A stretch of DNA of 64,000 nucleotides from Sporolactobacillus nakayamae (GCF_900113325.1 NZ_FOOY01000003.1:372001-436000); one strand, 5' to 3'; shown: positions 1 to 9,127, counted from the stretch's first letter. Notes: generated by a model not told the origin, from the sequence alone. Made by a program: numbers and translations.

Positions 1-14
1 AGGATTTTTTCGTG

Positions 15-47
15 CAAAAAAGCCGGGGCTTTAGAGCCCGGCTTTTA
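15..47 (-). terminator. Rho-independent terminator after rnjB
   Basis: A GC-rich inverted repeat (AGCCGGG at 21-27 with CCCGGCT at 37-43) is followed on the minus strand by six T residues (plus 16-21). The hairpin overlaps the rnjB stop codon, so the gene ends inside its own terminator. Confidence 0.85.
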
Positions 48-1712
48 GAATTCCATGATAATTGGCAATATCATTGGACGGCGTTTGGTTTTATCAAAAA
101 AATAACGACTTAACGAATCTCTTATTCCACTCTTTAGCGATGACCACTCAGATACGTGCTGTGTCAAAGATTTGGACAGCACATCGGAAACGATATGATT
201 AGCTTGATCTAAAAGATCTTCTGATTCACGCACATAGACAAATCCACGGGTGATGATTTCAGGTCCGGCAAGTATTTTTTTCGTTCTGCGTCCTAAAGTG
301 ACCACGACGATTACTGTACCATCCTGAGAGAGCAGGCGGCGGTCTCTTAACACAATATTTCCAACATCGCCAACACCAAGCCCATCAACAAGCAGTTGCC
401 CTGCCGGAACTGAATCAGACGACCTTGCCTCTCCATTAATGAATTCGACTACATCGCCTTTGTCTAACAAGAACGTGTGACTTGCAGGTATGCCCATTGA
501 TTCAGCAATAGCCTGATTGGCTTTCATCATCTTAAATTCACCATCAATTGGAATCACATAGTTCGGCCGAGTCAGCTGCAGCATCAATTTAATATCTTCC
601 ACAGAACCATGACCCGAGACATGAACATCTTTACCAAAAACAACTTGCGCGCCTTCACTCATCAGTTGATCAATCGCGTTCGTTACTGTTTTTTCATTAC
701 TTGGTGTCAAAGATGCAGCATAAATAATCAGATCGTGCTCCTTAAGTCTCAGCTTCTTATGCAAGTGATTGGCAATATTCGACAATGGTGTCAATGGATC
801 TCCGTCCGGACCACTTGTCAAAATCGCAAGTTCCTCTTTCGGATGCTTGAGTGATTTTTCCCAATTAATTAACATGTCTTGGGGAATGTCAAGAAATCCT
901 TCTCTAGCAGCAATTGAAACGACCCGCTCCAAATATTTTCCGTCTAATGCAACCTTGCGATTATGAATCGCGCATGCATTGAAAAATTGCTGAATGCGGT
1001 GAATGTTGGTTGCATGAATCGCAACGATCACTCGTCCTTCCGCAGAGTAGAGAATATGGTTGAAGCGATCGCCAACTAGTGAATCGGAAGCCGCTTTGCC
1101 AGGGATCTCTGCGTGTTTGCTGTCGGAAAGCAAGCATAGAACTCCTCGATCTCCGAATCCCGAAATTTTGCTGACATCTGTTCGGATTCCTCCGACCGGT
1201 GTGAAATCGAATTTGTAATCTCCAGTATGAACAATATATCCTTGCGCAGTTTGAATGGCAAAGCCGACAGCGTCAGGAACACTATGATAGGTTCTGAAGC
1301 AGTCAATCATACATTGTCCCACTTTCAAACGCTTGTCTGGATTGATCGTATTAAATAAATCTTTTGGGAGACTTACACCCACTTTTCGGAGACTCTCCCA
1401 CACAAGTGCAAGCGTCAACCGGGTTCCATAAATCGGAACCTTTAGCTCTTTCATTAGATAAGGCAGACCGCCGATGTTCGCCTGATGGCCATGTGTCAGA
1501 AACAAACCTTGAATCTGATCACGCCTTTCAACCAGATAGGAAACATCGGGAATTACCGTGTCAACTCCAAGCATGTCTTCATGTGGATGCATTAATCCCG
1601 CATCAATAATATAAATGTCATGATTTACTTCAATGACTGTCATATTATTCCCAATTTCGCCAACGCCGCCCATTGCATAAATTTTCACGCTGTCTTTCTT
1701 AGCATGTGTCAA
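45..1712 (-). CDS. rnjB: Ribonuclease J2
   Basis: A 555-residue metallo-beta-lactamase/beta-CASP ribonuclease, the same length as B. subtilis RNase J1 and J2, which act in mRNA decay and rRNA processing. Position downstream of asd-dapG-dapA matches rnjB (ymfA) rather than rnjA. The metal-binding motif that reads HxHxDH in active RNase J is here H74-G-H76-Q-A78-N79, so the Asp and second His are lost. That fits J2, which is the weak partner of J1 in a heteromeric complex. The start is TTG at 1712, with AGGAGG eight bases upstream. The gene has its own promoter and terminator. The J2 assignment is strong; loss of catalysis is inferred from the motif. Confidence 0.92.
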   Translation of the reverse strand: MTHAKKDSVKIYAMGGVGEIGNNMTVIEVNHDIYIIDAGLMHPHEDMLGVDTVIPDVSYLVERRDQIQGLFLTHGHQANIGGLPYLMKELKVPIYGTRLTLALVWESLRKVGVSLPKDLFNTINPDKRLKVGQCMIDCFRTYHSVPDAVGFAIQTAQGYIVHTGDYKFDFTPVGGIRTDVSKISGFGDRGVLCLLSDSKHAEIPGKAASDSLVGDRFNHILYSAEGRVIVAIHATNIHRIQQFFNACAIHNRKVALDGKYLERVVSIAAREGFLDIPQDMLINWEKSLKHPKEELAILTSGPDGDPLTPLSNIANHLHKKLRLKEHDLIIYAASLTPSNEKTVTNAIDQLMSEGAQVVFGKDVHVSGHGSVEDIKLMLQLTRPNYVIPIDGEFKMMKANQAIAESMGIPASHTFLLDKGDVVEFINGEARSSDSVPAGQLLVDGLGVGDVGNIVLRDRRLLSQDGTVIVVVTLGRRTKKILAGPEIITRGFVYVRESEDLLDQANHIVSDVLSKSLTQHVSEWSSLKSGIRDSLSRYFFDKTKRRPMILPIIMEF

Positions 1713-1774
1713 TGGGCATTCCTCCTATTAAGTTGAGCAGTCATCGCTATTGACCCGAACTAATCATTGATTTT

Positions 1775-1804
1775 ATTATACCCAATCCCTATCGCAAAGT
1801 ACAA
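1775..1804 (-). promoter_or_regulatory. Sigma-A-like promoter for rnjB
   Basis: On the minus strand TTGTAC (plus 1799-1804), an 18-base spacer and a perfect TATAAT (plus 1775-1780) lie about 63 bases before the rnjB start. The -35 box is weak; the assignment rests mainly on the -10 box and the position. Confidence 0.55.
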
Positions 1805-1851
1805 TTTTTCTAATCGTTCTTTTTGCAACAGGTTCAATTACTTAGAATGAG

Positions 1852-2493
1852 TCAGATGGACTTGCTAAGGTCGTTTATTTGCGAAAAAGCGTTTGCTGAA
1901 ATAATTGCGGTTCGCCTGATCGCCTCTGTCAGCAAATCAATGTCCAAGCTCGGCGCGTCGTCAACTGTAATCTGTTCCGGTAAAAAAGGAACATGAATAA
2001 AACCGCCGACTATCGGTTTTCCTGACTTTTGCAGCTCATGCATCAATTTATAGAAAACATGGTTGCAGACAAAAGATCCCGCATTCTCCGACAGCTCGGC
2101 AGGTATGCCCAATTCTGTAAGCGAAACTACAATGTCATGGACTGGTAAGCTCGATCCATAGTGTTGCGGACCATCCTCTAAAATCCGCTGTCCGCTGAGA
2201 ACAACTCCTTCATTATCCGCATTTTCCGAATCGCTCATATTTGTCGCGTAAAGTTCTGGAGTAATTGCCTTGCGGCCACCGGCTTGTCCAACTGCAATAA
2301 TGACGTCAGGACAAATCACGCGTGCTGATGCGAAGAGCCGGTCAGCCGCCTCTCTGTATGAAACCGGAAGCTTCGTTGCGAAAAGCTCAACTGTGTCAGT
2401 AGCCTGAATGCCATCTAGGCGTCTTACCGCTTCCCAAGAAGGATTTAGCTCACTTCCCCCGAATGGCGCGAAGCCGCTTAATAATACTCTCAT
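1852..2493 (-). CDS. pcp: Pyrrolidone-carboxylate peptidase (pyroglutamyl peptidase I)
   Basis: A cytoplasmic cysteine peptidase of family C15 that removes N-terminal pyroglutamate from peptides. With the ATG at 2493 the protein is 213 residues, the usual family length, and begins MRVLLSGFAPFGG. The catalytic triad is visible as E80, C143 (in SFVCNH) and H167 (in GGFIHVPF). A longer reading from further upstream would add 16 residues but would cross the ribosome site GGAGG, which sits ten bases before the chosen ATG. It lies between the dapA terminator and rnjB. In B. subtilis pcp is elsewhere, so this is a lineage-specific placement. No clear promoter was seen; read-through from dapA is possible. 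Confidence 0.9.
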   Translation of the reverse strand: MRVLLSGFAPFGGSELNPSWEAVRRLDGIQATDTVELFATKLPVSYREAADRLFASARVICPDVIIAVGQAGGRKAITPELYATNMSDSENADNEGVVLSGQRILEDGPQHYGSSLPVHDIVVSLTELGIPAELSENAGSFVCNHVFYKLMHELQKSGKPIVGGFIHVPFLPEQITVDDAPSLDIDLLTEAIRRTAIISANAFSQINDLSKSI

Positions 2494-2519
2494 CTCTCCG
2501 ATTCCTCCAGTTATGAAAA

Positions 2520-2563
2520 TAAAAAGGTGAATTGAAAGCAACAGCGCTCTGATTCACCTTTTC
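2520..2563 (-). terminator. Terminator after dapA
   Basis: On the minus strand AAAAGGTGAAT, an 18-base loop, then ATTCACCTTTTT followed by ATTTTC. A long stem with a U-rich tail just downstream of the dapA stop. The large loop suggests partial termination, allowing some read-through into pcp. Confidence 0.65.
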
Positions 2564-2569
2564 TCTGAT

Positions 2570-3469
2570 TTATTTACTTACCCTCAAGTCCTTACTTTCT
2601 TTAAACGACTGATAAATGTTAATTAAAGACGCAAGCTCCTGTTTCGTAAGATCGACCATTGGAAGGCGAACGCTTCCTACTGAAATGCCCAATTCATTAA
2701 GAAGCGCTTTCACTGGTGCGGGGCTCGGCGCTGCGAACAATTCCCGCATAAACGGAAGCATCCTTTGGTGTTGCTGAGCGGCTTCACTATTTCGTCCTTT
2801 ATCGAAGTCATCCATCATTCGTTTCATCTCAGGTGCGATGACATGCGATGAAACCGAGATGACACCATGACCACCAATGGCTAAAATCGGTAATGTTAAA
2901 CCGTCATCGCCACTATAGAGATGGAAGTCATCGCTCGTACCGCTGATGATGGCTGCCATTTGATCAAGGTCACCGCTTGCCTCTTTAACTGCGACGATGT
3001 TGTCGATTTTCGAAAGTCGAATAATCGTGTCTGCCGAGATGTTTACTTTTGAACGACTAGGAATGTTATAGACAATTAAAGGAATGGCAATATTTTCAGC
3101 AATCGCTTTGTAATGCGCGTACAATCCTGCCTGATTCGGTTTATTGTAATAAGGAGCGACCGCCATGACTGCATCGACACCCAGCTTTGCCGCTTCCTTC
3201 GAGAATGCGACTGATAGATTAGTATTGTTGCCGCCTGTTCCAACAATAACTTTAATCCGTCCGTCAACAACGCGAACCACATGCTCAAACAAGGCTAATT
3301 TTTCTTCTTGCGATAATGTGGGGGATTCCCCAGTGGTTCCTGCGACAACGACGCCGTCCGAACCCGTTTTTATTAAATGCTCTAAGAGATCCGTTGTTCG
3401 ATCTAAACTTACTTTTCCATTTTCATCAAAAGGTGTGACCATAGCAGTCAATAATCGTCCAAAGTCCAT
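2570..3469 (-). CDS. dapA: 4-hydroxy-tetrahydrodipicolinate synthase
   Basis: Condenses aspartate semialdehyde with pyruvate, the first committed step to diaminopimelate, lysine and spore dipicolinate. It is a 299-residue TIM-barrel protein. Family features are GTTGESPTLS near the N terminus, the tyrosine in VYNIPSR and the Schiff-base lysine in AVKEASGD. The ATG at 3469 is preferred over the GTG three codons upstream, because AGGAG lies eight bases before the ATG but abuts the GTG. The gene starts five bases after the dapG stop, so the two are translationally coupled. A hairpin terminator follows. Confidence 0.95.
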   Translation of the reverse strand: MDFGRLLTAMVTPFDENGKVSLDRTTDLLEHLIKTGSDGVVVAGTTGESPTLSQEEKLALFEHVVRVVDGRIKVIVGTGGNNTNLSVAFSKEAAKLGVDAVMAVAPYYNKPNQAGLYAHYKAIAENIAIPLIVYNIPSRSKVNISADTIIRLSKIDNIVAVKEASGDLDQMAAIISGTSDDFHLYSGDDGLTLPILAIGGHGVISVSSHVIAPEMKRMMDDFDKGRNSEAAQQHQRMLPFMRELFAAPSPAPVKALLNELGISVGSVRLPMVDLTKQELASLINIYQSFKESKDLRVSK

Positions 3470-3474
3470 ATTTT

Positions 3475-4722
3475 TCACTCCTGTTTAGGATGTTTCAAAG
3501 TTGATTCTTCTTGTTCTGCCTCAAGATGAAAGGCTTTATGAAGCGCATTTACCGCTTCATTCATTTTTTTCTGCTCAACCAGAACCCAAATGGTGTTGTG
3601 AGAGTCAGAGGATTGTAAAATCTGAATGCCCTCTTCTGTCAATGCATTGACAATTTTCGAAGCGACACCGGGAACACCCGCCATACCTGCCCCAACCGCA
3701 GAAACTTTTGCGCATCCAATCTGAACTTCAGGCAAATAGCCTTTCTGTTTCAGTATGTTCACAGCTCCTTCAGTCGCTTGCTCACTAACCGTGTATACGA
3801 CACCATTTGGGCTAATATTAATCAGATCAACGCTAATGCCCTTTTCGGCCATCGCTTTGAACACTTTTGACTGTAAACCAAATTCATTTTTACCTGCGCG
3901 CACACGGATTTGTGTGACATCGCGTACATAAGTTATTCCCGTAACCGGGCGCTCGATAAGATCCTGTCCTCTGCCTGAGCGATTCATCGTTGTGACGAGT
4001 GTTCCAAGACCATCGGACATCGTCGACCGGATATGAATCGGTATTTTCGATGTCATGGCGATTTCTACCGCACGCGGATGGATCACTTTCGCACCCTGAT
4101 AAGCGAGATTACAAACTTCATTGTAGGTAAGCACGGACAATCTGCGCGCGTCGCTGACAATTCGTGGATCGGCAGTCATCACGCCGTTGACATCCGTGAA
4201 AATATCGATCCATTCAGCATCGACAGCCGCGCCAAGTGCCGCAGCCGAGGTGTCACTGCCGCCACGCCCAAGTGTTGTGATCTCGCCATCTGCAGTCCTG
4301 CCCTGAAAACCGGCAACAACAACCGCATCACATGTTTCCAGTCGTCTCAAGAGTGGCGTGACCTTCATTTCAATGATTTTCGCCTCATTGAACGCAGTAT
4401 TTGTTCGAAAACCGGCCTGGGCACCTGTCATTGCTTCCGAATGAATGCCTGCCTGCTTCAGTAAGTTTGAAAAAACAATCATTGATATGGTTTCGCCGCA
4501 AGACATCAAAATGTCTTTTTCACGGGCGGAAGTCGCTCCTCGGCCAACAAGTCCAAGCAGCGTATCGGTCGCATAAGGATCACCCGAGCGTCCCATGGCG
4601 GAAACGACAACAACAACTTTGTAACCTTTTTCAACTGCTCGCGCGACATGATGAACCGCGCGTTCTCTCATCTCTTTCGTTTGGACAGAAGTACCGCCAA
4701 ACTTTTGTACAATGATTTTCAA
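3475..4722 (-). CDS. dapG: Aspartate kinase I (dapG type)
   Basis: Phosphorylates aspartate at the entry of the lysine/DAP/threonine pathway. The protein has an N-terminal amino-acid kinase domain starting KIIVQKFGGTSV and C-terminal paired ACT domains (from about VTGITYVRD onward) that bind the feedback inhibitor. Its position between asd and dapA matches B. subtilis dapG, the meso-DAP-sensitive isozyme that supplies cell wall and spore. The likely start is TTG at 4722, with AAAGGGTGG just upstream, giving 415 residues. The upstream in-frame extension encodes nothing like the family. Isozyme specificity is inferred from context. Confidence 0.92.
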   Translation of the reverse strand: MKIIVQKFGGTSVQTKEMRERAVHHVARAVEKGYKVVVVVSAMGRSGDPYATDTLLGLVGRGATSAREKDILMSCGETISMIVFSNLLKQAGIHSEAMTGAQAGFRTNTAFNEAKIIEMKVTPLLRRLETCDAVVVAGFQGRTADGEITTLGRGGSDTSAAALGAAVDAEWIDIFTDVNGVMTADPRIVSDARRLSVLTYNEVCNLAYQGAKVIHPRAVEIAMTSKIPIHIRSTMSDGLGTLVTTMNRSGRGQDLIERPVTGITYVRDVTQIRVRAGKNEFGLQSKVFKAMAEKGISVDLINISPNGVVYTVSEQATEGAVNILKQKGYLPEVQIGCAKVSAVGAGMAGVPGVASKIVNALTEEGIQILQSSDSHNTIWVLVEQKKMNEAVNALHKAFHLEAEQEESTLKHPKQE

Positions 4723-4813
4723 ATTCTTCCACCCTTTCAAATAAGGGAGATCGCCATGAAACAAGACCCGCCAGCAGACCATTCAGAAAAGCAATTGGAG
4801 CTGTTACTAGTGG

Positions 4814-5872
4814 TCAGACCTTTACCAAACCAAGCTTAAGAAGGCTTTCCGCAATTTGTACTGAATTCCATGCGGCACCTTTTAGTAAATTGTCCGAAAC
4901 AATCCACATATGGAACCCGTTTGCTACATCCGGATCACGCCGAATACGCCCAACAAAAACTTCTTTTTTTCCGGTAGCGCTAGCCGGCATTGGGTAGACT
5001 TGATTTGCAGGATCGTCTTCCAAAATAACACCTGGTGCATCGGCGAGCAAATGTTTCAAATCAGCCGATGCAACGTCTGTTTTGTCGATTTCAATGTATA
5101 CGGACTCACCGTGGCTAATACTTACCGGCACTCGTACGCAAGTCGCAGACACTTTGATCTCCTGATCGTCCATAATCTTTTTTGTCTCATTTATCATTTT
5201 CATTTCTTCAAAAGTATAATCATTTGGTTGAAACAAATCAATCTGTGGAATTGCGTTAAATGCCATCTGGTAATGCTTTTTGTCGCCTTTAACCGGCATA
5301 ATCGCAACTTCCGGGGTCTCTCCGTCAAGCACTGCCTTAGACTGACTTTCAAGTTCCGCGATCGCTTTAGCGCCCGCGCCGGAGACCGCCTGATAGGTGG
5401 AAACAATAATTCGGGTTAAACCATAAGCCTTTCGAATTGGTTCCAAGGCTGCGACCATTTGAATGGTCGAGCAGTTCGGATTGGCAATAATGCCATGATG
5501 TTTGAATAGCGCTTGTTCATTAACTTCAGGCACAACAAGCGGCACATCTTTATCCATACGAAACGCGCTCGTATTGTCGATAACAATCGCGCCTCGTTTT
5601 GCTGCTTCTGGCGCAAGCTGTTTCGAAACCGAGCCCCCTGCGCTGAACAAAGCAATATCTATATGCTCAAATGATTCAGGCTTCGCTTCTTCAATCGTCC
5701 ATTCTTTACCGCAAAATAGTACCTTTTTCCCGGCGGATCGCACCGAAGCAAGCGGAAAAAGAGATTTAACCGGCAATGGTGAACTTTCGAGCATTTTAAG
5801 CATTCGCGTACCAACAGCGCCAGTGACACCGACGACTGCTACATTTAAACCTTCTGATTTAAGCAAAACCAT
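4814..5872 (-). CDS. asd: Aspartate-semialdehyde dehydrogenase
   Basis: Reduces aspartyl phosphate with NADPH to aspartate semialdehyde, the branch point to threonine/methionine and lysine/DAP. The 352-residue protein has an N-terminal NADP fold ([11 protein letters not shown]) and the catalytic cysteine C134 in NPNCST. GAGGAGAG stands directly before the ATG. It is first in the asd-dapG-dapA cluster, about 90 bases ahead of dapG, and is separated from the upstream spoVFB by a terminator, so it can be expressed in vegetative cells independently of sporulation. Confidence 0.95.
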   Translation of the reverse strand: MVLLKSEGLNVAVVGVTGAVGTRMLKMLESSPLPVKSLFPLASVRSAGKKVLFCGKEWTIEEAKPESFEHIDIALFSAGGSVSKQLAPEAAKRGAIVIDNTSAFRMDKDVPLVVPEVNEQALFKHHGIIANPNCSTIQMVAALEPIRKAYGLTRIIVSTYQAVSGAGAKAIAELESQSKAVLDGETPEVAIMPVKGDKKHYQMAFNAIPQIDLFQPNDYTFEEMKMINETKKIMDDQEIKVSATCVRVPVSISHGESVYIEIDKTDVASADLKHLLADAPGVILEDDPANQVYPMPASATGKKEVFVGRIRRDPDVANGFHMWIVSDNLLKGAAWNSVQIAESLLKLGLVKV

Positions 5873-5905
5873 CTCTCCTCTATAAACTAACTGCTTTTTT
5901 CTACT

Positions 5906-5934
5906 ATTATATAATCAATAGCGGCTTAAAGAAA
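5906..5934 (-). promoter_or_regulatory. Probable promoter for asd-dapG-dapA
   Basis: A perfect TATAAT on the minus strand (plus 5906-5911) lies about 35 bases before the asd ATG, just after the spoVFB terminator. With a 17-base spacer the -35 would be TTCTTT, a poor match, so the site is supported mostly by the -10 box and location. Confidence 0.4.
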
Positions 5935-5958
5935 AGGACAATTCTTAAAAATGTCCTT
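5926..5958 (-). terminator. Terminator after spoVFB
   Basis: On the minus strand AAGGACA (plus 5952-5958), an 11-base loop and TGTCCTT (5934-5940), followed by TTCTTT. It separates the sporulation pair spoVFA-spoVFB from asd. Confidence 0.7.
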
Positions 5959-6012
5959 CTTACCGAAAAATACAGTTTTATTTTATCACATTAAATCAAG
6001 GAGAAGTCGAGA

Positions 6013-6612
6013 TTATTTATTTCCTCTGGATTTTTCGAGGAGTATTGGTTGTGTCTGTTTTCCAAGCAGGGCGTTTTCAACGGTATCTGTAAGCAGCTCC
6101 ATGTGAGAAACGAGCGAATTCGGTTTATTGACCGAATCGTCCTGACCAAATGGGATAAAATAGATATTCTTTGCGACAATTAATTTAGCGATGTTCTGCA
6201 AGTTCAAGCCTAAGCCGTCATTCGTTGAGATGCCAAGAACAACTGGGCTTCCGTTTCTCAGCGTTGCCTTTGCTGCCATTAATACCGGACTATCTGTTTG
6301 GGCATTGGCAAATTTACTCATTGAATTTCCGGTCAGCGGCGCAATAACCATGCAATCAAGAGGCGTTTTGGGTCCATACGGCTCAGCATCAACAATCGAG
6401 TCAACCACTTTTTTACCACTTATTTCTTCAACCTTGCTGATCCAATCATTTGCTTTTCCAAAACGGGTATCCGTCGTCTTAACTGTGTACGTAACAAATA
6501 TTGATACATTGCAACCAGCTGCTACCAGCTTTTCAATTTGGGGGACAACTTGACTATACGTGCAATGTGAGCCTGTGATGCCAACGCCTATATGCTTTCC
6601 TTCTAGACTCAT
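6013..6612 (-). CDS. spoVFB: Dipicolinate synthase subunit B
   Basis: Flavoprotein-like subunit of dipicolinate synthase, which oxidises dihydrodipicolinate to dipicolinic acid in the mother cell for import into the forespore. The protein is 199 residues, beginning MSLEGKHIGVGITGSHCTY, with the family's flavin-binding-type Rossmann fold and a MVIAPLTGNSMSKFAN segment. It overlaps the spoVFA stop by four bases (ATGA), so the two subunits are coupled. Its presence is good evidence for endospore formation. Confidence 0.94.
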   Translation of the reverse strand: MSLEGKHIGVGITGSHCTYSQVVPQIEKLVAAGCNVSIFVTYTVKTTDTRFGKANDWISKVEEISGKKVVDSIVDAEPYGPKTPLDCMVIAPLTGNSMSKFANAQTDSPVLMAAKATLRNGSPVVLGISTNDGLGLNLQNIAKLIVAKNIYFIPFGQDDSVNKPNSLVSHMELLTDTVENALLGKQTQPILLEKSRGNK

Positions 6613-7505
6613 TCCCCATCCTCCTCTGAGAATTTAGTTAACAATAATTCAGCGAGAACGTTTGCTATAATCCTTCCGGCAGTCTTTGGTGCTACCATAC
6701 CCGGTAAACCCGGAGTAATCATTGCTTTAATGCCTCTTTTTTTGGCATAGCGAAAATCGGTACCACCTGGGAGCGATGCGATATCAATGATAAAACTGCT
6801 TGCCGGCATTTTTGATAAGACTTTGCTTGTCAGCACCATCGCTGGAATTGTGTTTATGCATATCTCATTGCCTTCCACTTCGGTTTCCAAATCTTTCAGA
6901 TAAAAAGCGTTGACACCCATTTCCACTGCACGTGCGATTTGTTCCGGATTGCGTGATCCAACTTTTACATGTGCGCCTAACGCGTGAAACGCACGTGTGA
7001 TACTCATACCTGTTCGCCCAAGACCGAGCACGATTACATTTGCATGATGTATCGTGATATCTGTATTCTGAATGACCATCATCAATGTTCCTTCAACAGT
7101 GGGAATGGAATTGTAAATCGCCACATCATCTCTGGCGAATAGTTTCACAATCTCGCGTTGTGTTTCATGAGTAATATCATTGAGATAAGGGGTTGAAATT
7201 CCAGAATAAATCGCACAATGTTCTGGTGTCTCAGCCAGCCACTCTTTTGTAAGTCGTACCGTTTCATTCGAGAAGGTCGTTTCAACAACGCCCTCACCAT
7301 CAGTTCCACTCACAGGAAGAATAATGCTGTCTACATCTTTTGCATTAATCTCATCCATGTTCATTTTTGCAGCACCATTAAAATTTCTATCCAGCTGATC
7401 GAAACCGACAAGCGACAGATGAGCATCAAGCGCAGTTAATTTATTGATTACTTCAATCTGTCGGGCGTCCCCTCCCATGATCACAATATGTCTGTTTGTC
7501 AGCAT
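6609..7505 (-). CDS. spoVFA: Dipicolinate synthase subunit A
   Basis: NAD(P)-binding subunit of dipicolinate synthase. From the ATG at 7505 the protein is 298 residues (B. subtilis 297), starting MLTNRHIVIMGGDARQ. A second nucleotide-binding motif follows at NVIVLGLGRTGMS. GGAGGG lies seven bases before this ATG. A longer in-frame reading upstream would run through the predicted sigma-K promoter and is rejected. It forms a two-gene operon with spoVFB. Confidence 0.94.
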   Translation of the reverse strand: MLTNRHIVIMGGDARQIEVINKLTALDAHLSLVGFDQLDRNFNGAAKMNMDEINAKDVDSIILPVSGTDGEGVVETTFSNETVRLTKEWLAETPEHCAIYSGISTPYLNDITHETQREIVKLFARDDVAIYNSIPTVEGTLMMVIQNTDITIHHANVIVLGLGRTGMSITRAFHALGAHVKVGSRNPEQIARAVEMGVNAFYLKDLETEVEGNEICINTIPAMVLTSKVLSKMPASSFIIDIASLPGGTDFRYAKKRGIKAMITPGLPGMVAPKTAGRIIANVLAELLLTKFSEEDGE

Positions 7506-7570
7506 CGACTGTCCCTCCGCTTGGCTATTTACATCCTTTTTCGTGCATAGCCGTATTTTCTTCAACACTT

Positions 7571-7598
7571 TATGGTATGACAAATACCCGGTAGTGTG
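7571..7598 (-). promoter_or_regulatory. Sigma-K-like promoter for spoVFAB
   Basis: On the minus strand CATACCATA (plus 7571-7579) matches the sigma-K -10 consensus CATANNNTA exactly. CAC at the proper distance (spacer 16, plus 7596-7598) gives the expected -35 AC core. It lies 66 bases before the spoVFA ATG. spoVFAB of B. subtilis is a known sigma-K operon. Confidence 0.65.
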
Positions 7599-7611
7599 AA
7601 ATCATTGGGCG

Positions 7612-7646
7612 CAACAAAAAGACCCGGAGTCAAATGAATCCGAGTC
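7612..7646 (-). terminator. Terminator after mlpA
   Basis: On the minus strand ACTCGGA (plus 7639-7645), a ten-base loop, TCCGGGT (7622-7628), then CTTTTTG. It isolates mlpA from spoVFA. Confidence 0.7.
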
Positions 7647-7682
7647 GGTTTAAATCTGGCTATTTACTTAAGAATATTTTCT

Positions 7683-8918
7683 TTAAAGGGCAATAGGAAG
7701 GTTTCCTGTAGGGCTGACAACAGAACACGAATAAGGCTTCTCAAATACTTCTTTCGCCACATCATCAACATCACTTAAAGTGACTGCGTCGATCGACGCA
7801 ATTGTTTCGTCAATTGATCGGTCTTTTCCAAGGATGAGTTCATTCTTCGCATTTCTTCCCATTCGACTGTTTGTGTTTTCAAGGCCAAAAATCATATTGC
7901 CCTTTATTTGTGCCTTGCTGCTCTCAAGTTCTTTTTTTGAGATTCCTTTTTTAACTAATTGATGAATCGTCTCAAGAATCGTTTTCCCAAGATCTTCAAT
8001 TTGGTTCGCACCCGTTCCGCCATAAATGGTGAGCAACCCACTGTCCTTGAACGCCGTGTGAAATGAAAAAACAGAATATGCGAGACCGCGTTCCTCGCGA
8101 ATCTCCTGAAACAACCGGCTGCTCATACCACCACCCAGTGCATTATTCATCACCATTAATGGCGCCATAGCCTGATCTCGGCTGCTGTAACCGGCAAAAC
8201 CGAGACAGATATGTGCCTGCTCCGTTTCTTTCTTGCGGGCAATCTTCCCAGGATTGAATGAAGGAGCGGGCTGACGTTCATCCGCATCTGGAATTTCATA
8301 TTCTGAGAAGATCGCTTCTATATCATCAATGAAGTCTTCGGTTACATTACCTGCGACAGAAATAACAATATTGTCTGGCGTGTAATGCGTCCGCATGTAA
8401 GCTCTTAAATCATCCGGCCCAAAATCTGCCAGCGTCTTTTGTGTTCCAAGAATCGGGTATCCGAGCGGATGATGTGCGAAGCTTGTCGCACTGAGCAGAT
8501 CATGAACAAGATCATCCGGCGTATCTTCGTACATTTTAATTTCCTCGCCGATAACTTGTTTTTCCTTTTCCATATCTTCTTTATCAAAACGCGAATGAAA
8601 AAACATATCGGCAAGCACTTGAATCGCATAACCGGCATCTTTATCCATCACTTTCGCATAATAACATGTACTTTCTTTAGAGGTGAATGCATTCACCTGT
8701 CCGCCAATTATATCAAAGGCTTCAGCGATTTCACGTGCACTACGTGTTTCCGTGCCTTTAAACAGCATGTGTTCGATAAAATGAGAGATCCCGTTGTTCG
8801 ATTCATTTTCATACCTGGAACCCGTACCAACCCAAATGCCAATGGTAACCGATCGTACCGTAGGAATGTTCTCCAGCAAAATGCGCACACCGTTTGACAA
8901 ACTTTTTTTTATAACCAC
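7683..8918 (-). CDS. mlpA: M16-family zinc metallopeptidase
   Basis: A 411-residue insulinase-like (M16) peptidase with the inverted zinc motif H46-F-I-E49-H50 near the N terminus, followed by the family's second non-catalytic half. Downstream of pnp it matches B. subtilis mlpA (ymxG), reported to influence extracellular protease production; its natural substrate is unclear. The start is GTG at 8918, with AGGAGG eight bases upstream. The neighbours ylxY (upstream) and ymxH (downstream) of the B. subtilis order are missing here. Confidence 0.9.
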   Translation of the reverse strand: MVIKKSLSNGVRILLENIPTVRSVTIGIWVGTGSRYENESNNGISHFIEHMLFKGTETRSAREIAEAFDIIGGQVNAFTSKESTCYYAKVMDKDAGYAIQVLADMFFHSRFDKEDMEKEKQVIGEEIKMYEDTPDDLVHDLLSATSFAHHPLGYPILGTQKTLADFGPDDLRAYMRTHYTPDNIVISVAGNVTEDFIDDIEAIFSEYEIPDADERQPAPSFNPGKIARKKETEQAHICLGFAGYSSRDQAMAPLMVMNNALGGGMSSRLFQEIREERGLAYSVFSFHTAFKDSGLLTIYGGTGANQIEDLGKTILETIHQLVKKGISKKELESSKAQIKGNMIFGLENTNSRMGRNAKNELILGKDRSIDETIASIDAVTLSDVDDVAKEVFEKPYSCSVVSPTGNLPIAL

Positions 8919-8971
8919 AAACGAATCCTCCTGCTAGCTTATCAATTCGTTAATCTATCAAATTACTATCT

Positions 8972-9000
8972 ACTATATCACGATGAAAATAAGCACACAA
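8972..9000 (-). promoter_or_regulatory. Sigma-A-like promoter for mlpA
   Basis: On the minus strand TTGTGT (plus 8995-9000), a 17-base spacer and TATAGT (plus 8972-8977), about 54 bases before the mlpA GTG. The rest of the 333-bp gap between pnp and mlpA holds only the pnp terminator; no gene is supported. Confidence 0.55.
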
Positions 9001-9127
9001 ATAGATTCGACATTTTCCAACTTTATTCACGTTGGCGTAACTTTTACCATCACTCAATTGGAAAATTATATGTTGTTAATCAGAAAAAAATGCAACACTA
9101 GAAAGATTGCCGGCTATATTTCAGAAT

